Below are positions 53,993 to 64,000 of a DNA stretch of 64,000 nucleotides, piece after piece (the first letter of the stretch is position 1; each line of letters opens with the position of its first letter). The notes beneath the pieces are model-generated. The model had not been told where the DNA came from, did not search any database, and saw nothing but the letters and a program-made list of their open reading frames with translations. This stretch comes from Gluconacetobacter dulcium (GTDB taxonomy: Bacteria; Pseudomonadota; Alphaproteobacteria; Acetobacterales; Acetobacteraceae): the NCBI RefSeq assembly GCF_014174165.1, contig NZ_JABEQN010000024.1, positions 1 through 64,000 of the forward strand, given 5' to 3'. The position numbers were made by a program, and so were the translations under genes.

Positions 53993-55336
53993 ATGGCAGC
54001 GGGCCATTCGAAGCGTGGGGACGGATGGATGCCAGGGGGCTTGTTGCGTCGGCGCGGTGTCGAAAAGCCGGGCCTGGGTGTCATGCTGGCCGCGATGCTG
54101 GCCGTGATGCCGGGTGCCGGGCTGCTGGGTGCCGGGCTGCTGGCCGGTTCGGCCGGTGGGGCGCGGGCGGCCGAGCTGTCGTTTCATGAGGCGGTGAGTG
54201 CCGCGTGGGCGATCGATCCGACCCGTTCCGAACTGACGACCAACCGCCAGTCGGCCGATGCGCGGGCGGATGCCGCGAAATCGTGGTTTCCCGGTGGGCC
54301 GGTGGTTTCGGCGCAATATTATGACGATCATCTGATCGGCTCGAACGTTGGTTATACCACCTATCAGGGTACGGTTTCGGTGCCGCTGTGGCTGCCGGGG
54401 CAGGGCACCGCGACGCGGCGCGTGGCGCAGGCCGAATCCGCGTCGATCCAGGAAAAGCTGAATGTCGCGCATATGGCCGTGGCGGTGCGGGTGCTGGAAG
54501 CGGCATCTGCCCTGGTGATCGCCCAGCGCCGGCTGGCGGTGGCGCTGTCGCTGGTGCAGGCGATGCAGCGCGTGGGCAATGCGGTCGGCCGGGCGCAGCG
54601 TGTGGGCGAATCCACGGCGGCCGACCAGCAGGCGGCCGCCGCCGAACTGGCCGCCGCGCGCACCGAGGTTGGGCTGGCGCGCGAGCAGGTGGCGACGACC
54701 GATGCGGCGCTGACGGTGCTGCTGGGGCGGCCCGGCCTGCCGGACATCCTGTCCTACGACGCGGGCTTTCTGGCGCGCACGCGGCTGGATATGCCGCAGG
54801 TGGTGGAGGATAACGACCCGCGCGTGCGGGCGGCCCATCGGGATGTGGCCGCCGCGCAGGAAGCGGTGCGGCTGGCCCGCGCGTCTTTCATGCCCAACCC
54901 GGAAATCGGGGTCGGGGCGATCCATGAGGGGCAGTATGGCAGCCCTTGGGACAGCCGGGTGGGGGTGCAGATTTCGGTGCCGCTGCCCAGCGAGGCGCGC
55001 AACGTGCCGATGATGGCCGATGCCCGGAACCGGCTGGCGGCGGCGGGCAGCCAGGAAACGCAGGCACGGCGCATGGTGCGGGTGGAGTTGGCGCAGGTGC
55101 GCGCGCGGCTGGATGCGGCGCGGACGACGCTGGAAAGCGCGCGGATGTCGGCCGCCGCGCTGAACCGGCGCGCCGACGAGATGGAACGGTCCTGGCAGGT
55201 GGGAGAGACGACGCTGATCGAGGCATTGCGGGCGCGGCTGGGGGCCTATAACGCCATTCTGGCGCTGAATTCCGCCGAAATCGGCTGGCATGCGGCCATC
55301 TTGCGTGCCGCCATCGCGACCGGGGTGACGCCATGA
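53993..55336 (+). CDS. TolC-family outer-membrane efflux protein (CzcC/CusC-like)
   Basis: 447 residues. Long N-terminus with a hydrophobic signal segment (LGVMLAAMLAVMPGAGLLGA) ending near ARAAELS, then the two OEP repeats with Ala-rich helices (RVLEAASALVIAQRRLAVAL, ADQQAAAAELAAARTEVGLA) and barrel strands (GVQISVPLP). It forms the outer-membrane duct of the tripartite pump. First gene of the efflux operon, divergent from lepA; the stop overlaps the adaptor start. Confidence 0.9.
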   Translation: MAAGHSKRGDGWMPGGLLRRRGVEKPGLGVMLAAMLAVMPGAGLLGAGLLAGSAGGARAAELSFHEAVSAAWAIDPTRSELTTNRQSADARADAAKSWFPGGPVVSAQYYDDHLIGSNVGYTTYQGTVSVPLWLPGQGTATRRVAQAESASIQEKLNVAHMAVAVRVLEAASALVIAQRRLAVALSLVQAMQRVGNAVGRAQRVGESTAADQQAAAAELAAARTEVGLAREQVATTDAALTVLLGRPGLPDILSYDAGFLARTRLDMPQVVEDNDPRVRAAHRDVAAAQEAVRLARASFMPNPEIGVGAIHEGQYGSPWDSRVGVQISVPLPSEARNVPMMADARNRLAAAGSQETQARRMVRVELAQVRARLDAARTTLESARMSAAALNRRADEMERSWQVGETTLIEALRARLGAYNAILALNSAEIGWHAAILRAAIATGVTP

Positions 55337-56499
55337 GGGATGTGCGGGCACGCCTGGCGTGCGTGGTGGGGATGGGCTGTCTTTTCCTGTCTTCCGCCGT
55401 CCGGGCCGATGCGCCGGTGCTGCCGGAGCCGGTGACGATCGGGGCTGAGGCGCGGCGGGCCGAGGAGTTGACCGACAGCGTGGCGCGGCCGGGGAGCCTG
55501 TCGCGGATGCTGCCGGTGCTGGCCAGTGTGATGGCGGATGAGACGCGGATCGTGCGTGTGCGGTCCGTGGGCGCGGGCAAGGTGCTGCGGGTGCATGTCA
55601 TGGCCGGGCAGCATGTGGCGCGCGCGAGCGTGCTGGTCGATTACCTGGATCATTCACTGCATGTCGCGCGCTTGCAGGCGGTGCAGATGCGGGCCGCGCT
55701 GGCGGGCGCGCTGGCGGCGCGGGCCGAGGCCGAGGCGGCGTGGAAACGGGCCGAGATGCTGGCGGGCAGCACCGTTTCGCAGGGGGAGCTCCGGCGCCGG
55801 CTGGCGGTATTGCAGGAGGCGCGCAGCACCGTGGCGGCCCGACAGGCGGATGTGGGCACCATGGCGCATCGCTTCGAGGAGGAATTCAATTCCGTCAGCG
55901 AGCGGACGACCACTGGCGGGGACGAGACCTCGTCGCTGCTCGCCCCGATCGACGGCATGGTGCAGGATGTGGGGGTGTCGGCCGGCGGCGATATCGAGGC
56001 CGGGCAGGTGGCGGCGACGCTGATCGACCTGTCGTCGGTCTGGATCGTGTCCGACGTGTCGCCGCAGGACGCCGCGCGGCTGGTGGTGGGCGGGCGGCAG
56101 AGCGTGCTGCTGGATGGGCGGCGGATCGAATCCCGGATCAGTTCGGTCAGCGGCGCGGCGTCGCCTGTCTCGGGACTGGTGCGCGTGATCAGCGTCGTGC
56201 CCAATCCGGATGGCGTGTTGCGGCCGGGCATGATGCTGGATGCGGAACTGGAGACGGCCGACAGACGGAGCGGGATGCTGGTGCCGGCCGAAGCGGTGCA
56301 GCGGATCGCGGGCCGGGACGTGGTGTTCGTGCGCGAGGGGGCGGACAGCTATCGGCCGGTGCCGGTGACGCTTGGTGTGGAGCGTGAGGGGCGGGTGGTC
56401 GTTCTTTCCGGCCTTTCGGCGGGGCAGGCTGTGGCTGCTCATGGCAGTTTTGCCCTGAAATCCATGGTGCTGCTGGCCGGGGTGGGCGGGGACGACTGA
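55333..56499 (+). CDS. RND efflux periplasmic adaptor (CzcB/CusB-like)
   Basis: 388 residues. Signal peptide ending AVRADAP; lipoyl-like half-motifs (VGAGKVLRVHVMAGQHVARA and LLAPIDGMVQDVGVSAGGDI), a helical hairpin between them (LAGALAARAEAEAAWKRAEM), then beta-barrel and membrane-proximal domains (VWIVSDVSPQDAARLVVG, LVPAEAVQRIAGRDVVFV). It joins the RND pump to the outer-membrane duct. No His- or Met-rich metal-binding extension is seen. Start overlaps the tolC-like gene as ATGA. Confidence 0.9.
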   Translation: MRDVRARLACVVGMGCLFLSSAVRADAPVLPEPVTIGAEARRAEELTDSVARPGSLSRMLPVLASVMADETRIVRVRSVGAGKVLRVHVMAGQHVARASVLVDYLDHSLHVARLQAVQMRAALAGALAARAEAEAAWKRAEMLAGSTVSQGELRRRLAVLQEARSTVAARQADVGTMAHRFEEEFNSVSERTTTGGDETSSLLAPIDGMVQDVGVSAGGDIEAGQVAATLIDLSSVWIVSDVSPQDAARLVVGGRQSVLLDGRRIESRISSVSGAASPVSGLVRVISVVPNPDGVLRPGMMLDAELETADRRSGMLVPAEAVQRIAGRDVVFVREGADSYRPVPVTLGVEREGRVVVLSGLSAGQAVAAHGSFALKSMVLLAGVGGDD

Positions 56500-56500
56500 T

Positions 56501-59569
<3,069 letters not shown>

Positions 59570-59577
59570 GGGACGCC

Positions 59578-60246
59578 GTGCGGATCCTGGTTGTCGAGGA
59601 TGAGAGGCCGCTGGGCTCGGCGGTGCAGGAGCGGCTGCGCCGGGCCGGGCATGCCGCGGATTGGTTTACCACGCTGGCTGACGCGCGGGCCGCGCTGGGG
59701 GCCATCGCCTATGATTTCCTGCTGCTGGATCTGGGCTTGCCGGATGGCAGCGGGCGGGACCTGCTGCGCGAGATCCGCCGGGGGGGATCGGTGATGGCGG
59801 TGATGATCGCCACCGCGCAGGACCAGATCAGCGACCGGATCGCCGGCCTGTCGGACGGTGCGGACGATTACGTCGTCAAACCCTACGATTTCGACGAATT
59901 GCTGGCGCGGATCGACGCGGTTTCGCGCCGGTACGGCGCGTTGGCCAGCAACCGGCTGGTGCTGGGGGACGTGGAGATCGATTTGGGCCGGCAGCGCCTG
60001 GCGCGCGAGGGCGGGGAGGTGGACCTGACGGCGCGCGAATGGGCGGTGATCGCGCTGCTGGCCCGGCGGGCCGGGGCCATCTGCTCGCGCGAGCAGATCG
60101 AGGATGCGCTGTATGGTCTGGGCGAGGAAATCGAGAGCAACGCGATCGAGGTCTTTATCAGCCGCGTGCGCAAGAAGGTGGGGGCCGGGTTGATCCTGAC
60201 CGTGCGGGGGCGCGGGTATCGGCTGGCGCGCGAGGCGGGGACATGA
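59578..60246 (+). CDS. OmpR-family response regulator of the efflux operon
   Basis: 222 residues from GTG 59578. Receiver domain with acidic pocket VVEDE, phospho-acceptor Asp in DFLLLDLGLPDG near residue 51, Thr in IATAQDQ and Lys in VVKPYDFDE. The C-terminal winged helix (LTAREWAVIALLARRAGAIC, SNAIEVFISRVRKKVG) fits OmpR/PhoB. Eight bases after the pump gene and overlapping the kinase start, so it is probably the metal-responsive regulator of this operon. Confidence 0.93.
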   Translation: MRILVVEDERPLGSAVQERLRRAGHAADWFTTLADARAALGAIAYDFLLLDLGLPDGSGRDLLREIRRGGSVMAVMIATAQDQISDRIAGLSDGADDYVVKPYDFDELLARIDAVSRRYGALASNRLVLGDVEIDLGRQRLAREGGEVDLTAREWAVIALLARRAGAICSREQIEDALYGLGEEIESNAIEVFISRVRKKVGAGLILTVRGRGYRLAREAGT

Positions 60247-61667
60247 GGGGGCGTCTGGACCGGGAGGCCGGGTCGTTGCCGGCGCTGGTTGCGGGGAAGG
60301 CCGCGTGGCGTGGCGACGGACGCTGGAGCCTGGCCACCCGCATCATGGCCGGGGTGCTGGTGGTGGTGCTGGGCTGTCTGGCGCTGCTGAGCGTGCTGGT
60401 GGCGGGGTTCACGCGCTACGAGGTGACGGAGCGGCTGGACAATTCGTTGCAGGAAGTGGCCGAGCGGCTGGAGTTCGTGATTGCCGCCCATGCCGTGCAG
60501 CCGACCGGGGGCACCGTGGCGCTGCTGCCGGAGGTCGGGCCGCGCACGCTGGCCTACCAGATCGCCACCCCGGATGGGCGGTTGCTGCTGCGATCGCAGA
60601 ACGCGCCGACCGAGACCTTCGTCCCCGTGGTGCGGGGCGGATTTTACGACCGGCCGCGCTTTCGGGTCTATGTCGTCAAGGCGTATGACGGTGGTCAGTA
60701 CATCCTGGTGGGCGAGCCGACCTTTCATCGGCGCGAGGCCGTGAGGCGGGCGACGCTGATTTCGATCCTGCCGATGATCGTGTTTCTGCCCGCGGTATGG
60801 CTGCTGGTGCGCTGGGTCGTGCGCCGGGCGCTGCGGCCGCTGACGGTCTTGCAGGAGGAAATTCGCGCGCGCGGCGGCGGCAATCTGGCCCCCATCCCGG
60901 CGCTGGACCTGCCGGAAGAACTGTCGGCCATCCATATGGCCGTCAACCTGCTGCTGGACCGGCTGAAGAAGGCGCTGTCGAGCGAGCGGGCGTTCGCGGC
61001 CAATGCGGCGCATGAGCTGCGCAACCCGATCGGCGCGTTGCTGGCGCAGGCGCAGATGCTGCGCGAGCAGTTGCATGAGCCCGAGGCGCCGGGGCGGGTG
61101 GGTGCCATGATCGGGCAGATCCGTCGGCTGGGACGGATGACGGAGAAACTGCTGCAATTGTCGCGCGCGTCGTCGGGGGTCGCGATGGGGGACGAGCGGT
61201 TCGACCTGATTGCGGTGTTGCAGATTCTGGCCGAGGAATTTGCCGATATGCCGCCGCTTTTTCCCGTCGTGACGGTGGCGTGCGACGGGATGGAGGCGCT
61301 GTTCGCGCGCGGGGATATCGATGCGGCGGGCATTCTGTTTCGCAACCTGATCGAGAATGCGGCCCATCATGGCACGCCCGATGCCGCGATCGCGGTGACG
61401 CTGTCGCGGGCCGGGGTGGTGGATATCGTCAATGACTGCGTGGCCCTGCCGGCCGCCATCCTGTCGGGTTTGACCGAACCGTTCGTGCGGGGGGGCAGTG
61501 CGGCCGATGGCAGCGGGCTGGGACTGGCCATTGCCGCGACCATTGCCGCGCAGATGGGCGCTGGGCTGGAGATCGCCTCGCCCGTGCCGGGAACGGAGCG
61601 GGGGTTTCGGGCGCGGGTGGTGCTGATGACCGTCGAAGCGGTGGCCGGCCCGGTGACGGTGCCCTGA
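60243..61667 (+). CDS. Membrane sensor histidine kinase of the efflux operon (QseC-like)
   Basis: 474 residues from ATG 60243 overlapping the regulator stop (ATGA). Two membrane helices (about 32-56 and 175-195) flank a periplasmic sensor of about 120 residues. H box SERAFAANAAHELRNPIGAL, N box FRNLIENAAHHG, G2 GSGLGLAIA. The usual G1 box DxGxG is replaced by VNDCVALPAAI, keeping the Asp but no Gly, which is odd for an active kinase. No clear His/Cys metal site in the sensor. Convergent with the receptor gene downstream. Confidence 0.9.
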   Translation: MRGRLDREAGSLPALVAGKAAWRGDGRWSLATRIMAGVLVVVLGCLALLSVLVAGFTRYEVTERLDNSLQEVAERLEFVIAAHAVQPTGGTVALLPEVGPRTLAYQIATPDGRLLLRSQNAPTETFVPVVRGGFYDRPRFRVYVVKAYDGGQYILVGEPTFHRREAVRRATLISILPMIVFLPAVWLLVRWVVRRALRPLTVLQEEIRARGGGNLAPIPALDLPEELSAIHMAVNLLLDRLKKALSSERAFAANAAHELRNPIGALLAQAQMLREQLHEPEAPGRVGAMIGQIRRLGRMTEKLLQLSRASSGVAMGDERFDLIAVLQILAEEFADMPPLFPVVTVACDGMEALFARGDIDAAGILFRNLIENAAHHGTPDAAIAVTLSRAGVVDIVNDCVALPAAILSGLTEPFVRGGSAADGSGLGLAIAATIAAQMGAGLEIASPVPGTERGFRARVVLMTVEAVAGPVTVP

Positions 61668-61770
61668 CAGACGGTCGATGTCGATGCCGGACCGCCATGC
61701 GGCGTGCCTGCCGGGCATTCTTGCGGCCGCGTGCATGTCGCGACCGCCAGCGCCGCCTTTCAGGGTGTGC

Positions 61771-61806
61771 AACGGGCGGGCCGCCTGGAATTGGGGCCGG
61801 CCCGTT
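61771..61806. terminator. Hairpin between convergent kinase and receptor genes
   Basis: AACGGGCGGGCC (61771-61782) pairs with GGCCGGCCCGTT (61795-61806) with one mismatch. No U-run; termination is inferred from the stem and the convergent position. Confidence 0.4.
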
Positions 61807-61850
61807 GGTCGTGGGGTGTTCCGTTCCCTCGGGGTGAGGTCGGAGGGGGA

Positions 61851-64000
61851 TCAATAGGCGATGTTCAGGAAGCCGCCGACCGTCCGCCGTGCGTCGGGTG
61901 TCGTGTAGTGCAGATAGCCGGTCGCGCCGTATAACTGGTATCCGGTCGAAAAATACTGATCGAACAGGTTTCTGACATACAGGCCGACCTGTACCCGCTT
62001 GTTCCACGGCAGCAGGCTGAGGCGGAGATTGACCAGGCTGAAAGCCGGAACTCTTGAATAGGCGGGCTGGCCCACCACCGTCCAGTAGGTTCCGCGATAG
62101 GCGTAATCGACATGCGCCCGCAGCCCCAGATGCGGCGTCAGGTCATGGTCGTAATCGATCGCGGCGTTGGCGGAGAATGCCGGGGCATTGGTCAGTTGGG
62201 TGCCGGTGTAGCTGGTCTTCTGATTGGCCTGGTAATCGGTGAAGTAGGCGCTGGTGTAGGTTACCGCACCAGACACTGTCAGGTCGGGAAGGGGTTTGAA
62301 CGCCACGTTGCCTTCCACGCCCTGGCTGCGCAGGCCGCCGGCATTGCCGATCGCGCTGGCGAGGATCGTGCCGCCGGTGCCGTCGGGCACCGGGGTCAGG
62401 ATCGTGGCCTGGAAATCGGTGAAATCCTCGCGATAAAGATCCATGTTGAAACGCAGTCGGTGATGCAGCCATTCGGATTTCATGCCGACTTCGTAGGATT
62501 TGACCGTTTCCTGATGATACGGGTCGTATTTGTTGCCGACGAAGGCGATGCCGGCGGGCTTGTAGCCGGTCGAGAAGGTGAAATACGTCATGACGTTGGG
62601 GTTGAAGCGATATTCGGGCGAGATCCGTCCCGAGAAATTCTGCCCGGTCATGACGCCATAAGGATAGACGGGCGCGGCGCTGGTGGGCACGAAGGTCGGC
62701 GTGTATCCCATCAGCGGGACGGGATCCGTCCATATATAGCCCAGGCTCTGGGAATTGCGGTCGTGCGTGTAGCGGCCGCTGATCGCCAGGTTGAAATGTG
62801 GGGAGATATTGAATTTGAGTTGCCCGAACGCGGCCAGGGATTCGTTGCGTGAATTGAAGAGCGAGGTGTTGCCCGCCTTGCCGAACGCGCCGGAGAGATT
62901 ATAGAGCGTGCCGGGGCGGGCGCCGTTGGCGCCGATCAGCGGCGCGCCGAGCGTCCCCCACTGATACTGGGTCTGCCGCGCGTCGAGACGGTTGAAGAAA
63001 CCGCCGACGAGATATTCGACCAGATGGCCTTTGGGCGAGGCGAAGTGGATTTCGTCGCTGAATTTCTCGGTCGTCAGATGGCCGAGATTGTACGGGATAT
63101 AGGCATACTGGTTGGACGGCAGCAGATCGACCGGCGTGTTGTTGTCGTAGAGCGAGCCGCGATAGGCGGTGATGAACGTCAGGTCGTTCTGTCCGATCTT
63201 GGTATGCAGGTGCAGTGACGCGCCATATTCCTCGGAGGTGATGCCACCCATGAAGGAATCCGCGGTGTCGGCGTTCTTCGGGCCGGGAAAGACGCCCAGC
63301 GCGTTGAGCATCCTGGTGACGTTCGCCGGCTGCCCGCCGACGGGCGTGCGGACGCTGCTGTCCCAGTGATGGGCGTAATCCCCTTCCAGCGTGACGTCGA
63401 AATGTTCCATCGGCTCGGCATAGAGTTTTGCGCGTGTGCCATATTCGTCGGTCGAGCCGACCAGCCGGTTCAGGGTCACGTTTCGGCCGAAGCCGTCCTG
63501 CGCGTTGTCGAAGCCGGAAACACGGAAGGCCGCCTTGTTGCCCAGAGGCACGTTCACCGTGCCGTTGATGATGCGCTCGTTATGTTCGCCATAGCTTGTG
63601 CTGAGCCGGCCCGACAGGACGCCCAGGCGGGGCTTGCCGGTCGTCACCGAGATGACGCCGGAGGTCGAGTTCATGCCGAACAATGTGCCCTGCGGCCCCA
63701 TCATCACGTCCACATTGTCGATATCCACCATCCCGACCATGCCGTTGGCGCGCTGGGCGTCCATGACCACGTCGTCCACCACGACGCTGACGGATTTCGC
63801 ATTCGAGAAATCGAACGACGTGCTGCCGACGCCGCGAATCTGGAAAGCGGCGCCCTGCGTCGGGTCGTACTGCACGCCGGGAGCGAGATATTGCAGATCC
63901 GTCAATGCGGTGTAGCCGGCGTTGGCGATGGCCTTGCCGTCGAGATGCAGGATGGAGATCGGTACGCTCTGGTTATTCTCCGACCGCCGCTGCGCGGTGA
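61851..64000 (-). CDS. TonB-dependent receptor, N-terminus beyond the right edge
   Basis: More than 715 residues are visible and the frame stays open to the window edge. The plug reads TAQRRSENNQSVPISILHLD, then IANAGYTALTDLQYLAPGV, GAAFQIRGVGSTSF and MMGPQGTLFGMNSTSGVIS. The barrel ends PDARRTVGGFLNIAY. The TAQRR-EN-Q-VPIS plug start is typical of the large proteobacterial receptor group found in Sphingomonas and Acetobacteraceae, many with carbohydrate, aromatic or unknown ligands. The signal peptide and TonB box lie outside. The convergent efflux operon gives no hint to the ligand. Confidence 0.9.
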   Translation of the reverse strand, partial: TAQRRSENNQSVPISILHLDGKAIANAGYTALTDLQYLAPGVQYDPTQGAAFQIRGVGSTSFDFSNAKSVSVVVDDVVMDAQRANGMVGMVDIDNVDVMMGPQGTLFGMNSTSGVISVTTGKPRLGVLSGRLSTSYGEHNERIINGTVNVPLGNKAAFRVSGFDNAQDGFGRNVTLNRLVGSTDEYGTRAKLYAEPMEHFDVTLEGDYAHHWDSSVRTPVGGQPANVTRMLNALGVFPGPKNADTADSFMGGITSEEYGASLHLHTKIGQNDLTFITAYRGSLYDNNTPVDLLPSNQYAYIPYNLGHLTTEKFSDEIHFASPKGHLVEYLVGGFFNRLDARQTQYQWGTLGAPLIGANGARPGTLYNLSGAFGKAGNTSLFNSRNESLAAFGQLKFNISPHFNLAISGRYTHDRNSQSLGYIWTDPVPLMGYTPTFVPTSAAPVYPYGVMTGQNFSGRISPEYRFNPNVMTYFTFSTGYKPAGIAFVGNKYDPYHQETVKSYEVGMKSEWLHHRLRFNMDLYREDFTDFQATILTPVPDGTGGTILASAIGNAGGLRSQGVEGNVAFKPLPDLTVSGAVTYTSAYFTDYQANQKTSYTGTQLTNAPAFSANAAIDYDHDLTPHLGLRAHVDYAYRGTYWTVVGQPAYSRVPAFSLVNLRLSLLPWNKRVQVGLYVRNLFDQYFSTGYQLYGATGYLHYTTPDARRTVGGFLNIAY

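Overview
The window is GC-rich DNA from an alphaproteobacterium, most probably an acetic acid bacterium (Acetobacteraceae). This rests on protein style, the number of TonB-dependent receptors, the eukaryote-length isocitrate lyase and dispersed TTCTTTTT/AAAAAGAA hairpins of a kind I associate with that family; no rRNA or marker gene is present to fix the genus. I see no prophage, CRISPR array or replication origin.

Layout, left to right. 0-0.2 kb: 3' end of an IS256-type transposase. 0.3-2.2 kb: FUSC-family efflux gene broken by an exact 20-bp tandem duplication. 2.4-6.8 kb: two overlapping membrane GGDEF-EAL (cyclic di-GMP) genes. 6.8-9.4 kb: LysR regulator divergent from a pirin gene, then ung. 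9.5-12.1 kb: preT-preA for uracil/thymine reduction, with a RutR-like palindrome upstream. 12.2-17.5 kb: a cell-surface signalling unit (ECF sigma factor, FecR anti-sigma, TonB receptor with N-terminal signalling domain) translationally coupled to a periplasmic histidine acid phosphatase. 17.7-21.4 kb: YfdX protein, DUF2946-like protein and an OprC/NosA-type copper receptor. 21.6-27.8 kb: DODA-type dioxygenase, LysR, and an operon of iron alcohol dehydrogenase, MHS-type transporter and methylmalonate-semialdehyde dehydrogenase, followed by isocitrate lyase and a strong terminator.

29.8-37.5 kb: two tandem paralogous OprP/OprO-like porins and a complete sulfate ABC importer (binding protein, CysT, CysW, CysA). 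37.6-51.4 kb: a large, apparently uncharacterised uptake and catabolic island. On the minus strand are a CTP-synthase-type glutamine amidotransferase fused to an unknown N-terminal domain, an atypical SDR lacking the Tyr/Lys pair, and a TonB receptor. Divergently lie an aminotransferase, a GntR regulator, an amino-acid ABC importer with fused binding protein and permease, an M20 deacylase, an enolase-superfamily enzyme, a creatinase-like M24 protein and a DapA-like lyase. Together they look like outer- and inner-membrane import of an amino-acid or peptide-like compound followed by stepwise cleavage; the substrate is unknown. This is the best candidate for an undescribed system.

51.4-64 kb: IS630 transposase remnant beside tRNA-Ser(GGA), lepA, a CzcCBA-like heavy-metal RND efflux operon with its own two-component system, and a TonB receptor running off the right edge. 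Two 166-167 bp MITE-like elements with related inverted ends lie at 21.4 and 31.6 kb, and two copies of a hairpin repeat lie at 0.2 and 9.4 kb.
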